In this document: in pieces, positions 44,460-57,582 of the stretch
Layout: each line of letters opens with the position of its first letter
Position numbering within the stretch: position 1 is the stretch's first letter
NCBI GenBank assembly: GCA_011032825.1
Contig: JAADJZ010000014.1
Span: 744,001-808,000 of the forward strand
DNA: 64,000 nt
Direction: 5' to 3'
DNA from: Massariosphaeria phaeospora
Taxonomy: Eukaryota > Ascomycota > Dothideomycetes > Pleosporales
The notes under the pieces: model-generated
Told to the model about the DNA's origin: nothing
What the model saw: the letters and a program-made list of their open reading frames with translations, nothing else
The model's database searches: none
Made by a program: the position numbers and the translations under genes

Positions 44460-47400
44460 TGAAACTAAAACAATATGTTAACTTTAGCAAGCTTAGGTAG
44501 TAGCAGTGCAAAAGCACTTACACGCACCGTAGCAATAGTACTAGCAAAGCAAGCTAACTAAATCAAAGCAATAAGCGAGCAGATTAGCGAACTATTAGAA
44601 ATAGTTGCAATTTTAAAGAGTTGAGAAACTAGTAGTGCTGCAAAAGCACTATCTCTAGAGAAATACAGCGAAGAAAAGAAAACGTTACAATTATTTCTTA
44701 CAAATATCAACCTATACTGCCGTTATTATGCAACAAGCTTTTTAACAAAGCAAAACAAAATCTTTGCAGCTAGAATGCACATAAAAAACAACGCAGCGAA
44801 ATAGTTTTAGCTACACGCAAACGACTATGTTAAAAGCAACAGCAAGTAAGAAATAAAGCAAGATACGCAACGTATTTTCAAAAACTAAAAGTTGTTTAAA
44901 GAAGAGCTTTATACGATCTACGAAAAAGTAAACGAAACACAACAAGCTATAAACAAACTTAAACTACTACGACAAAAGAAATTTGCAAGTAAATATACAA
45001 TTAACGTAAACTACTAGTAACCTAGCTAAAAAACGCTAAAACTACGAATATCAACCTGCTTCTACTATGCTTACACCTACGAACGCGCAATTACGTAAAC
45101 ACAAAAGCAAACTTCTTTTTGCTTTTAAAGCTTTTAGAGCTAGCAAATTCTAAAGCTTTTGCGTAGCTGCATAGTTTTTTACTGTTAATTACTGTTAACT
45201 TGCTAAACGCGATAAAGAAACACTTTTTGGCTTAAAAACTACGTTTACTTTTCGTAAGCTTACAAGCACTAAAAAAAAAACAATTGTTTAATACATTCTT
45301 AACTTTAACGCGCAAGAATTCGCGCTTTTTTTTATCTAAAGTAGCTGATATAGCTGATAAACTACTAGGCAAGCGTAGTAGCAGGCTAATAAGCAAGAAC
45401 TAGCCTGCGCGCTTCGTAACGCGTTTATCTAAGCTCAAAATAGCTTTTTATTAAGCCAAGAATAGGCAGAGAATACTCTAAGAGAATCTAGAAATAATTA
45501 GCGCGTAGTTTAAGCTAGTAGAGAATACTAAAGCTAAGTACGGCGTTTACAACGACGACGTGTACAACTTTAACAAAACTAGCTTTTAAATAAGCGTAAT
45601 TAGCTCTATAAAAGTCGTTACAAGCTTTTAAAAACGTACTCAACCTAATTTTATCTAGCTAGGCAATTGAGAGTAGGTAATAGTTATTCAAAGCATTTGC
45701 GCCGCAGAGTACGCGATTCTGCTGTTTATTATCTACAAAGAGCGTGTTTACATTTTAGCATAGTACGAAAAGAACTTTATACTTAGCAATTAAAAGCTTT
45801 TAGTTTCTAAGAACGGCTAGACAAACAACGCTTTTAGTTTTAAGTAGTTAAAGCACTTTAACGCGCATACAAAAGCGCGTTAGGTAAACAAGTATTAGCT
45901 ACTTATTTTAGACAGCTATAAAAGCTACTAATTTTAGAATTTCAAAAACTATTGCTTTAAAAACAAGATTCTTACGCTTTGCATGCTAGCTTATTTATTT
46001 TATATTCTTTAGCTGCTAGATGTAGTTTGCTTCTTGCTGCTAAAGCTAAAGTACTCTCAACGCGTTTGAAACTTAGCGCGCTAGCGCGTTTTCTATATTA
46101 ACAAAAAAAGCTTTCTACTAGCTTTTAGAAAAGCGTTTTTTAAAGTGTTTACAACAAAGAACTGCAAGAAAGCTTTTAAAGTTTTAAAGCTAGTTTCTAT
46201 TAACTAACGCGTAGGTAGTTTTTAGTTGTTTTAAAGTACAGCTGCGTACTTCGCTACTACCTTTCGCACTAAAAACGCCGTAGCAGTTAAAAACTCTAAG
46301 CAATATACTCAAATTTGAATCGCAATCAAAGCTAGTACGCGATTTTATTACTAGATTGCTTACTTTAGCGCAGAGTAGCTTCTTTTAGCTTGTAAAAAGA
46401 GCTGAATTAATGCTGCATTAGAACGCGCTTAAGGACTACTATATTAAAGAGCTTAAAAATTAATTAGCAAAAATAACCAAGCAGAAATCGCGCAAACGAA
46501 AGCGGATTTAGCATGGCAGTACAATAGAGTATAGTAATAGATTAGCGCAAGTAGCTGCTAAAGCGTTTACAGCGCTTTAGCTATCAAAAAAAGCGCGTAG
46601 TAAAAAGAGTTAAGAAAGAGCACAACTAGCTCTACGGCGCTGTAGAAACTATAGTAATACAAAGCACAATGCCCAAACTTACTAAAAAAATACAAAAAAA
46701 GCTTTTAAATCTAAAGCTAGCACGACGTACGCAGGTTTCTTGTTCGATAGCAATTAATTTAATGTTCTTTGAGATAAGTTGGTTGTGCCAAGCATTTTTA
46801 GCCGAGTTACTAGTTTAGCCGAGTTACTAGTAGTTTACGTTAAGTTTAAAAGAATTTAAGCTAAAGTAGACAACGTAGAAGAACGCAGCTTATGCAAGTT
46901 TTACTACGCAAAGTTAAAAGAACATGTAAAGAATAAAATTAGTCAAAACAAAAAACTTAAAAAACTCAAAGAGTTAATCAAAACTGCGGTACGAATTGAC
47001 AACTAACTATAGCAACAATAGTAAAAACGCAAGTTTACTATCAAACTATACATACGCTTAGTAGCTACGATTAAAAAAACCTATTACTACGACCTAATAA
47101 ACATCGACAGCGTTAAGCGAGTTTAGAACAACAAACTACTACAAAAGTAGTTTAACAAAAAAAACGCTACCTCGACAAAACAAAACTTTAAAAATAAGTT
47201 GTTAAAAAAAAAACGCTAGAGACGTTACAACAACAAGGTATGTTTTTAATACAGCAAAAACAAATACTTCTGCAAAAACTACTTAGAAATACAACAGAAA
47301 GTAGCAAGCGCGCAAGCTGCTACTATTGCTATAGTTTAACTACAGCAAGTAGCTACACTATACTCAAAAAACCTCGAAAAATTAAAAAACAATTAGATTT

Positions 47401-47560
47401 AAATAGAAAGTCTTAAAGACGTTACAAAGCTAACAAATAAAAACAACAAAAAACTACTAACTTTACAAGTCTAAAAGATTAACGAATAGCTATAAAACTA
47501 CGAATGCTAGATGTGCAGCTAGAAAACTTATATTGTCTAGTATTGCAAAAACAAGTTTTA
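44460..47560 (+). pseudogene. M gag relic with CCHC knuckle (split by pogo B)
   Basis: Gag-like sequence starts near 44476 (MLTLASLGSSSAKALTR) and includes KTLQLFLTNINLYCRYYATS, typical of the retrotransposon gag core. It is cut by element B at 45003 and resumes at 46843. At 47505-47546 a zinc knuckle has C-x2-C-x4-Tyr-x4-C spacing, with Tyr for the usual His and TAG at three flanking codons. Frames are broken by stops. Confidence 0.7.
45004..46840 (+). mobile_element. Pogo/Fot1-type transposon B nested in M
   Basis: The element is 1,837 bp with termini ACGTAAACTACTAGTAAC and its inverse, flanked by TA (45002-45003 and 46841-46842). The plus-strand transposase relic shows a CENP-B/Tc5-like DNA-binding region (KLKIAF near 45437) and DDE-domain pieces (YNFNKTSF, LLILDSYKSY with the second Asp kept, near 45905), then a Lys/Arg-rich tail and a CCHC-like end. 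It is the reference copy for E, G and I. The right end carries a duplicated AGCCGAGTTACTAGT block that the left end has only once. Confidence 0.88.
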
Positions 47561-48299
47561 TACGCTTTGAATTGAAAGATTACAAAAATAGAAAGTTGCA
47601 AACGCAGCAATAGCACAACAAGAACTAACAAAAAAAAATACAGTTTGCAAATTAAGAAAATTACAAAAACCTACTTTAGCACTAGTGCAACAAAAAGAAC
47701 TACGTATACTACGTAAACAATAAAATTCTTGCTTAGCAACAGCTAAAATTACTATTACATATTTTACTTAAAAATAGCGAGTGCATAGTAACAGAATGTT
47801 ACGTACATAATTACAACAACTAGTTTAAAAACTACAGCAGTAGCTGCAGATAGGCGTAGTGTTATAATAAAAAATGTTAAACATACTAGTTATGTAAGCA
47901 TATTACGAGATAGTAGCTTATAAATCTAGAAAACGAGAACTATTTAGAATGCAACAACGAATTATGCGCAAAGAACTACAAAACGTGTAAAAAAGCACGT
48001 TAGCTTTTTTGCACTACAAAATGCACTATCTATAAGCTATAGAAAAATGCAACAAAATAAAATTTTAAAAATTAAAACTACAATAAGTTTTTAAAGCTTT
48101 AGAAATGCCTCGCTAACAAATGCAACTACTACGAGCAATAGAACATTTCAAAAGAATAAGCTTTAAAAGCTTTTTTAGCAAAAAACTAGCGAGCTACTAA
48201 ACTTACAGTTAGAATAGTATAAGTGCTTTTAGCACAACTGTACAAAGCGTACAAAAAACGCAACTAAAATAGAATTACATAAAAGTAAAAGCTAAAGTT

Positions 48300-51200
48300 G
48301 CAAGCTAAAAGCTTACTGCACTACTTAATAGTAAAGCTGCTTAAACATTAGTTTTTTTAAAATAAGTAAAAAGAAACAGAATAATTTACTAAGTTAAGAA
48401 TTAACTAATACAAATAGTGTTAGCTAACGAACAACTACTAGAATATAGAAACAGTTTAATTAACCTAGAAACTTAAAAAGTTAAGTTGAAAGTTGCGAGC
48501 ATTAGATACTAATAGTGTATTAATATTATAAACTTTAAAAGTTTTAACATGTATATTAGGTACGACTAGCTACAACAGCACAATTTTAATATTAATTAAA
48601 AAAACAAAACAATACGCAGCTGAAGGCTTGGAAAGAAAGTTGCTGTAAAACTACAAAATAGTTCAACAATTCAAAGCTCACCTAAGAACGAGAAAATTAG
48701 TTTAATTTTACTTTACAAAATCGCGAGAATTTGTAAAAAAAACTTTTAACAGATAAGCGTTATATAGATACAACAAGTCGCACTTTTAGTAGCAAACAAA
48801 CTACAATTCAATCTTTTTAAAAAATAAAAATAAAAGTTTAAAAACTTTTTTACGAAATACTAAACAGAGTTTAAAAGCTTTTTTTAAAAAAACAAAAAGC
48901 ACGACTTAGCAAACTACCAAAAATAGAATCACAAAATTATTTTTAAAAAAGAAACAAAACTGCAACTAGGCTTAATGTATTTCCTAACTTACAACTAGCA
49001 AAAGAAATTAAAAAAATACATTTAAAGAAATATCTAGCGAGAATATATACAACTAAGCGAAAGCTTAATAGCGTCGCTAATATTGTTTGTACTAAAAAAA
49101 AACAAAAAATTGAAACTGTGCGTAAACTACTAACAGTTTAACAACGTTACACGAAAAAATAAATATCTACTACTACTTATTTAAAAGCTTATAGATTAAC
49201 TCTAAAAAGTAAAATAAATTACAAAACTTAACGTATGAAACGAATACTATTGCATTAAAATTGCAAAAAAGCACGAATAGTTAATAGCTTTTAAAACTTA
49301 ATATAGACTTTATAAGTACTAGGTTATGCTATTTAAACTAACTAATGCCTTAGCTACGTTTTAAGCTCTAATTAACAAAGCACTATACAAATACTTAAAC
49401 ATTTTTGTTACAGCGTACTTAAACGACGTATTAATATACTCTAAAGAAACGCTCGAAGAACATTAAAAGCATGTTAAAAAATTGCTACAAAAGATAAAGC
49501 AGTACTAGCTACTACTTTACTCAAAAAAGTGTAAATTTCACGTTACAAAAACTAGGTATCTTGAATTTATTATTTTAAAAGAAAGTGTGTTAATAGACTT
49601 AAAAAAAATTTAAACTATATAGAAATAGCTAACTCTTAAAATAGTAAAAAACGTGCAGTTTTTTTTAGAATTTGCTAACTTCTATTAAAAGTTTATTAAA
49701 AATTACTTTAAAACTACGATACTACTCTTAAAAGTTACTAAAAAAAATAAAAAGTTTAAATAAACAAAAACATAGAAACAAGCGTTTTAAGTACTTAAAA
49801 AAAAGTTTACTACGACACTAATGCTACAAATGCACAACTTAAAAAAGAAAACTTAAGTAGAAACTAATACTTTAGACTACGCATTAAGAGCGATACTCTT
49901 ACAACAATGCAACAACAAGAAATAAAAACTAGTGTTTTACTATTCTAGAAAGTTCTTAGGAGTAGAACTCAACTACAACGTTTACAACAAGAAACTATTA
50001 GCAATAATAAACGCTTTTAAACAATAGAAAGCATAGCTAAAAAAAGCAAAGCATTAAGTACAAGTGTACTTAAATTACTAAAACTTTACTAGCTTTACTA
50101 CAACTAAGAAATTAAACTAACAACAAGTTAAATAAGCTGAATTTATAGCAGATTACGACATTAAGATTTACTATCGCAAAAAAACTAACAACGAAGCTGC
50201 AAACGCGCTTAGTTGAAAATTAGATTTTATAGAAACTAACAAACTAGTTACGCATAACCTAGTATTACGATAAAACTCAAACGAAACTTTTGAATACAAT
50301 TAACTACAATTAGCTAAGATAGCTAAAATTACAAGCATTAAAAAAAGAATGCACTAAAAATAGAGTAAAAACAACTAGCAAAGATAGATAGTTACAAACG
50401 ACACTTAAGCTATATAGCTTATTTAGAAATTACATGCTTCACAAGCATACGAACACCTAAGAATTAACAAAATAGTTTAACAAATTTTAAACGAGTACTT
50501 AATGCTCTATGTACGAAATACAGTTTAAAAAGCAATAGGCAACTATTTAAATTATTTAAAAAACAAACTTAAGAAACACAAGCTCTACGAACTACTCTAA
50601 CTGCTAAAACTACTCGCACGCTTATAAATTAGCGTTACAATAGACTTTATAGTAAAGCTTTTAAAATTATTAAAACTTAAATTAGCACAGCTATGCGACT
50701 CGATTTTAGTAATCGTAGATTAATTAACTAAAGAATTACATTTTGTACTAACAGAAGAGTTAATTACAGTAGAAAAAATAGCTTACGAAGTTACAAAAAC
50801 ACTCGTTGCTAACTACAAATTGCTAAAATAGTTTATTACAAATAGAAACAAGCTGTTTACATTAAAGTTTTACAATACGTTTTTAGCCTAGTTAGAAGTT
50901 GCAAAAAAGCTATCGACTAGCTTCTACCTACAAACAAACAGCTAGACTAAACGAACAAACTAAATGCTAGTATAGTATCTACGAATGTACACTAACAAGC
51001 TGCAAAACAACTAGATTAAACTTCTACTAACAGCACAACTAGCTTACAATAGCACGAAGTTTACAACGACAAAACACTTGCTATACTACGCAAATTACAG
51101 ATATAAGCTAGTAGCTTATTAAAATCTAAAGAATATTAAAAGCATTTCGCTAGCAGCAAACGACAAGGCTTTTAAAATGCAAAAATTACATAATAAGTTA

Positions 51201-51670
51201 AGTCAACGAATTACTCAAAAGAACTTTACAACAGCTAAGTTAGCAAATAAGTAAAAGCTTAAAAGACTAACTTTTAAAGAGAGAAATAAAGTTTTTCTCT
51301 TACAAAAGAACCTAAAAACTAAACAACTATGCAACAAATTAAACAACTTTTAAATAAAACTGTTTAAAATTCTAAAGGTTAAAGGACTTGTATTATTTAA
51401 ACTACAGCTACTTACAAGCATGCGTATATATCTAGTTTTTTACAAATTACTTTTAAAACTAGTACTACTAAACGCCGAAGTAGCAACTAATATCAAACTC
51501 GAAAACGAAAAGTACAAAGTTAAGAGAGTTAAAGACCTACAGAAGTTCAAACGTTAGTAGAAATACTTAGTTAAATAGCAAGAATAGCTAGAAAGCTAGA
51601 ATACATAGAAACTAATATAGAATCTTACAAACTGCAAGGAACTAGTACGAAAGTATTACTAGCAAAATTT
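48300..51670 (+). pseudogene. M pol relic: protease, RT, RNase H, integrase, chromodomain
   Basis: Protease: TALLNSKAA near 48310 (DSGA-type motif with Asp to Asn). Reverse transcriptase about 48950-49450: LCVNY and AYLNDVLIYSKETLEEH (YLDD to YLND). RNase H around 49860 (TNTLDYALRAIL). Integrase zinc and core around 50430-51000, with FIVKLL, LVIVD and SFYLQTN. Chromodomain about 51540-51660 (YLVK, ES, NT, NLTNCKELVRKYY) with Trp codons now TAG. The order is that of chromoviruses. Stops are dense and I noticed no large deletion. Confidence 0.85.
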
Positions 51671-51699
51671 AAAAGCAAAGAATTCAAGTTCTCTAAAAA

Positions 51700-52450
51700 A
51701 GCATAAAAGTTAAAAGAAAAAAAAACGAGTAGAGAAAAGTTAGTTTGTAACTAGCTTAAGTTAGTCGAAAGCGTTTCAAATAGTAGTAGTATAGAACTAT
51801 CGATAGAAGCTGTACTCTTAAAACTAACAGCAGCGTTAAACTACGCTGCTTCTAGTTTCTTTAACTCTTTAATAGCAACTTACTTATTAGCAAAACGCTA
51901 ATTCTTTTCTATTTTAGCAACAGAAAGCTCTACTCGAAGAGTAGTAGCACGAAACTTCGTTGCGAATACTAGCTAAGCAGCTTAAATTCGTGCAAATAGC
52001 ACTTGTTGCTTAGCTAGCAAAAGCTAATGTTGCAAGTTGCAACGCTTTTGTTAAAAAGCTGCTTATTTTTTTTTTGTTAAAGCAAGGCTACAAGGCGCGC
52101 TAGACTAAAGACACTTAGTACACTTATTCAACAAAAAATCAACTAGGCACTTTAGATTCTCTTTAAAACAACAACTACAAAAAGCAAGCATTTTTAAACT
52201 AGTTTTACAAATTTAAGCAACTTGATTGTAACAACAGCGAGTTAACTTAGAACACGAATCTACGAAAAGCAAGAACTTAAGCATAGTTAAACTTAAAAAC
52301 TTTAAAAAATACAAAAAAAAGCTACGACACGATAGAAATTAAAGTTAACTTTTTTTTATACAAAACAGCACTTTTGATGCAAAGCACAAAAAAAACTAGC
52401 ACAGCACAGCAAAACAGCTATTAAAACGATATTTTTAAAAAGAAAAATAA
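51700..52450 (+). other. Non-pol segment between M chromodomain and 3' LTR
   Basis: This 750-bp segment is long for a 3' untranslated region. Around 52190-52320 a plus-strand frame reads FYKFKQLDCNNSELT then, after a stop, NTNLRKART and KTLKNTKKSYDTIEIKV, which looks like former protein sequence. The inverted copy M' carries the same segment (23281-about 23950). Function unknown. Confidence 0.4.
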
Positions 52451-52953
52451 TGTTACAAACAGAGATAATACTAGGTATTCTAGACTAAGCAACAACGCAA
52501 AAAAGTTGTTAGAGCTTGCAAGTTTGCAAAACGAAAGTACAGCAATGCGCGAAGCAGAATTAAGTTAGCAGTTACGTAATAAGTAATTAGTGCGATTAGA
52601 GCTTTAGCAAACTAAGTACGCTAAGCGGCAAGCGCTTAGCTTGCCTAAAGCGCTTAGCAACTAAGCAAACTAAGTAAACTAAGTAGAACGCTTTTAGCAA
52701 AGAATCGTAGAACTATATAAATTAGCAGAATTTCTTTTATAGTTTGGATTTTTTGTAGTTAACTTTTCTAAGTACATTTTATACATAGATTAGATCTATA
52801 AGCAACAAATTGTTACTTTGTTATTCTATTCGAAATAGAATTGAGATTGTTTTTTTTTGTTGTTAGCAAGCTTTTTTGAACATAGAACAATTTCTTAAGC
52901 AGAATCTTCTAGTTCGATACTAGTACCTTCGGTAAGAGAACTCTCTAATAACA
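52451..52953 (+). repeat. 3' LTR of M
   Basis: 503 bp, preceded by an AAAAAGAAAAATAA purine tract; same tips as the 5' LTR. Confidence 0.9.
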
Positions 52954-54200
52954 CTTAAAAGCTAGAAAGCAAAAGCTAAAGTAGCAAAGCAATTAAAAAA
53001 GCTTTACAAAAGCTAATAAACAACGACAAACTTAATGTAAAAACTTAAGAAATTTGTTTTAATGCAGCGAAAGCTATATATACAAAAATATTTGTTGCAG
53101 AACTCGTAACAAAACTACTTAAAAAAGTAACAAACAATTAGCTACTAGCAGCGAAGCTAGTTTTCGCAAGACTTTTAAATTCTAAGCAGCTAGTTAATAA
53201 CGAAAGTGCAAAAGTTAGGCACTTATCGAAATACTACAAAATTAAGTTTAAATTCTTTAGAAAAAAAAAAAAGCTGCGCTAGCAACACCGTTAACTTCTT
53301 TTAGTATGTTAAAAGCTTCTACGCTAATTACAAAGCGCAACAAAATGCCTAACTTAACCTAGTTTAATAGAACAAAGTTAAACTATAGACAGTTTAAAGT
53401 TTAAGTAAAAAACAAAATGCTTAATAACAAAAATCTAATTAAGAACTTATGCAGCTATATTTACAACTGCTTAATAAAGCAAGTAGCTACTACTAAACTC
53501 GCCTAGTATTAAAAACAGTATAACGAAACAGCAAAAGAGTTCTAGAAGTACTTTAATAGGCACTACTAAAACTACATGCAAGCGCAGAAAGCGCTTAACC
53601 AACTCTTCGCTCTTAAGCAAAAAAAATGTTTTTTTTAAAAGTATAATAAAGAATTTATGCGTTTTGCGTACAACGCAAAAATAACAAGCAACGTAGCTAC
53701 ATTAAAGAACTAGTACAAAGCAAAACTTCGCGCTAATCTATAAAACAAAATAGTTAGCGTAATTATTTCTCTACTATAGCAACTTTAGAACTTAATAAAA
53801 CAAGTTACTTAGATTAAAGAAAACTTAAACCGCGCGAAAGCAAACAACTAGTAGCAAATAGTACTAAATTAATCGATAAGCAACACAAAGGCTATAGACT
53901 AAAAGCTAACAACTAAAGCTACTACCTAAGCAGTCTGCGCAGCTACTAACAATAAAAAAAAAAGCGAGCTAAACAAGCAAACAACGCAGAAATAACGAGA
54001 TAACAAAAGAATTACTTTTGCTTTTAATGCAGTTTAGCGACTTACATGTTTAATAAATGCAAGCTTGCAACTCTAAAGAAGCTCGCTACAACTTAAAAAG
54101 CAACTTTTAAACTAGTTAAGACGATAGCAAAAGTTAAAAAAGTTTTTAAGTCTAAAGACTTAAAAAACTAAACACTTCTAACCAAAAGCGCAGTTAAAAG
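52954..54200 (+). pseudogene. N1 gag relic
   Basis: In one plus-strand frame with stops: FNRTKLNYRQFKV and NKMLNNKNLIKN near 53370-53450, FFKKYNKEFMRFAYNAKITS near 53640, and KLRANL. This is the retrotransposon gag pattern and matches N2 at 61566-62830. A Cys/His-type motif near 54010-54060 (NYFCF then TAG then C) may be the degraded knuckle. The start lies before the M insertion. Confidence 0.7.
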
Positions 54201-54779
54201 TAGTAAAAAAAAAACATAGTTTTTTAATTAAATAAGTTTCTAAAGTTTTGCTAGCGCTAGATAAATAGAAAACTACTTACAGTACATGCAATTATTAATT
54301 AATCTATTTTTACTTTAGCAATGCTCGACTTTAGGTGCACTACTTATAGTTTTGTTAGTAAAAAGTTTTGTAAAAAAAACTATTTTTTGCGTATTTTAGT
54401 AAAAGAAAAGCTGTAGTAGGCATTAGCGAACAAGTTGTTAAAGTTACAAAAGCTGCTTAGTTTACAATAAACCTAAACAAGTACGAACAAATAGTTTAAG
54501 CGTACGTTATAACTAAAGATAATAAATACAATATTATTCTAAAGCGCTTATAAATAAACAGAAGCTAGGTAACGCTAGCTTTGGCAAAAAAAAAATTTTA
54601 TCTATTCAATCAAAACACGCATGCGGAGCTAGAAAGAAAGAAAGCTTAAACAAAAGCTTCGGCAAGTATTTGCAACCGCGTTTAGAATAATAATGTAGTA
54701 GTTTAAGAAAAAAAACTTTAGCGTTAAAATTTTTGCTGCGTCTATAGCAGACATTTAGAAAGCTTTTTAAACTAAAGTA

Positions 54780-57560
54780 GTAGTTAACCTACGCTTAACG
54801 CTACTTAACTAGATAAAAAATTAGTATACAGCGTTTATGTAGTCTAAGGCTAACAAATTATTTTCTTACCAAAGCCTAATAAACTACGGCATCGAACTAA
54901 TTAGAAAGAACAAAAAAAAAGCAGAGGTTCTATAGAGACCTTTGTATAACATGTCTAAAAACAAACTATTAGTTTTGCAAAAGCAGCTTACTGCGCATTT
55001 GAATTGCAAGTTTATTAAAGTAAGTTGCTTTTAGGCTAGAGCGCTAGTGTTGTTTGCAAAGAAATCTAGTAAAAAGCTACGCTTTTGCGTAGACTATTAA
55101 GCGCTTAACGCTATTACAAAAAAAAACTAATACCTACTGCTTTTAATTTACGAAACTCTAAATTAGATTAGCTAAGCTAAATAGTTTACTAAGCGAAACG
55201 TTATTTAGGCCTTTTACAAAGTCCAAATTGCTAAAAAAAATAAGTAGAAAACAGCTTTTCGTACAAGATTTAAATTGTACAAATAAATAGTTTGCTTATT
55301 TAGCTTTGCTAACGCTTTAAGTACGTTTTAGCAGTTTATTAACTACACTTTGCGTAATTACATTAACTTTAACGCTTTTGCATACTTAAATAATGTACTT
55401 ATTTACTTTAAAAGTTTTTAAAAAAACTACTAGCAACTTGTTAAAAAAGTTGTTAACAAGTTAAAAAAAGCAGAGTTACAATTTATTATCAAGAAATGCA
55501 AGTTTAAAGTAACTAAAACTAAATACTTTAGTTTTATTATCAAAGTAGGCAAAGAAATTAGCATAGATTGAAAAAAAGTTTGCGCAATTTTTAAATAGAA
55601 AGCTTTAGCTTTAGTTAAAAAAGTGCAAAGCTTCGTTAGTTTTGCAAACTTTTATTAGCAGTTTATTCGCGCTTTTTCTGCAATTGTTTCTCTACTAATA
55701 GAGTTAACAAAAAAAAGCGTTAAATTCTATTAAAAGCTTAAACAACAAAAAGCGTTTAATACGCTTAAAAAAAAGTTTATATTAGAGCTATTATTAGCTT
55801 ATTTTAACCTCGATTTAAAAACCGCTATAAAAGCGAACGCTTTAAAAATAGCTACTAAAAAAGCGCTTTTTGAAAAAGCAAAAAACAACTTGTAGCAAGC
55901 AGTAGCTTACTACTTTGCTAAATTGTTACTTGCAAAATCTAACTACACTATTTACAACAAAAAATCATTAGCAGTAATTAAATACATTACTAAATAAAAA
56001 GCAGAACTTAAAGTAGTGCTAAAGATTATAGTTTACACTAATTACAAGAACTTTTTGTATTTTACTACAGCGAGGTTATTAACAAAGCAACATGTTCGCT
56101 AAGCGAATATTTTTTTTAAACACAACCTAGAGTTTGTATACCGCCTTAGAGCAGCTAATAAAAAAGCAAACGCTTTTTTACAAAAAAAGCAAAATTTCTT
56201 TTAAAACTAAAACAATGTTCGGCTAAAAAGCTGCAAATTTTAACCATTTAAACCTACTAGTATGTTAAACTAGAATAATATTATAAAAAAAACTTTAGGC
56301 GTAATCCGCGCGTTCTTGCTCTATAGTACAAAGAACGATTCTAAGAATAATACAAAAAGTTGTCTTTAAATAAACGTTAAAATAAAAAAGTTTAAAAAGA
56401 TAATTTGTACTAGAAAGCCTTAGAGGCCGTAAAAAAAAGCTAAACTAAAGAAAGTATCCGTAGGAAGTTTCTTTTAGGCCTTTAATTAAAAGCGTTTTTA
56501 GCAAATTGCGCTGTCGAAAACAATAGTTTTCTTTATAAAAAGAGAAAATAAGTGCCGAAAACGAACTAACTGCGTAGTAGATTAATTTTTAAAGCTTATA
56601 ACTTACCTATTACAAAGTACTCTAGCAAAAAAAACACTTACAATATTTAAAAAAAAATTCTTTTAGCTAGAGATAAGCTTGGACATTTAATAGTACATTG
56701 CTAACTGCGATGCGTGTAAACGAGCAAAACTATAGCAGAAAATAAAAAGTAGTTTTCTCTACTCGCTTCTTGTTTTAGATAGAATCTAGAAAAAACTCTT
56801 TATAGATTTTATTACTAACCTGCTAAAAAGCAATAGATGTACAAACTTACTAGTTATTACAAACTAATTAAGCAAGAATATAATCTTAATTTCTATAGCG
56901 AAAATTAACGTAGCAACTGTAGCAAAAGTATTTATCGAGAAAGTAGTAGCTTACTACTAGCTTCTTAACGCTATTGTTTCTAACTAAAAAGCACAATTTG
57001 TAAACAACTTTTAAAAAACACTTTGCGCAAAGCTAGAAATAACAAAACAGCTTTCGACAGCTTTTTACCTAGAAACTAACGAAGCTACAAAAAAAGCAAA
57101 GTTAATAATTAAAACTATTTTAAAGCTGTTTGTAAACTAAAACTAAAAAAACTAAGCGCAGCTATGCTCTATTGTACAAATTGCAATTTAGAAACAAAAA
57201 GTAGTGTTAACAAAAGTAAGCTCTTTTTTTTTGCAGCATAGCTACGAAATAGACTCGATTTAGCTCTAAGCAAAGAAAAAAGCGAATACGCTCTACTAGG
57301 CAACTCTAGACTCTAAGCAAAGCGCAGCAGAAATAGCTAAAAAAAATAAAAAAAGTTATTAACTTTGCGTAAGCTGCTATAGCGGAGGCTTAACAGAAGC
57401 AGAAAAAATAAGCAAATTAACATAAAAAAAAAGCGCTTTTGCTTTGAGTAGAGAACAAAGTTTAGTTGCAGTATAGCAAATACATTTCTAATAAGCACCT
57501 AAGTAAAAAACTTAACTAAAAAAACAGCAAGTATATAGTTCTAAAAGTTAAATTTTTAAG
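54780..57560 (+). pseudogene. N1 pol relic: RT, RNase H, integrase
   Basis: Reverse transcriptase about 54890-55620 with LRFCVDY and a degraded catalytic box (FAYLNNVLIYF near 55380, expected YxDD). RNase H follows around 55830-56200. The integrase zinc region is near 56690 (YINCDACK-like) and the core at 56760-57150 (FITNLLKSNRC, LVITN, FYLETNEATKKAK). Asp to Asn changes occur at most catalytic sites. No chromodomain was recognised, unlike O and M, so N belongs to another Ty3/gypsy branch. Confidence 0.78.
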
Positions 57561-57582
57561 CAATATCGTTTTAAATACTCTA

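Larger units (their letters stand above)
43939..52953 (+). mobile_element. Complete chromovirus-type LTR retrotransposon M nested in N1
   Basis: The element is 9,015 bp (7,176 without nested pogo B and one TA), with two LTRs of exactly 503 bp that start TGTTACAAA and end TAATAACA. The putative duplication is CTTGG (43934-43938) against CTTAA (52954-52958), explained by two G-to-A changes; the host sequence continues correctly on both sides as judged from N2. It encodes gag, CCHC knuckle, protease, RT, RNase H, integrase and chromodomain, all with stops. A long non-pol segment lies between the chromodomain and the 3' LTR (51700-52450). Confidence 0.9.
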
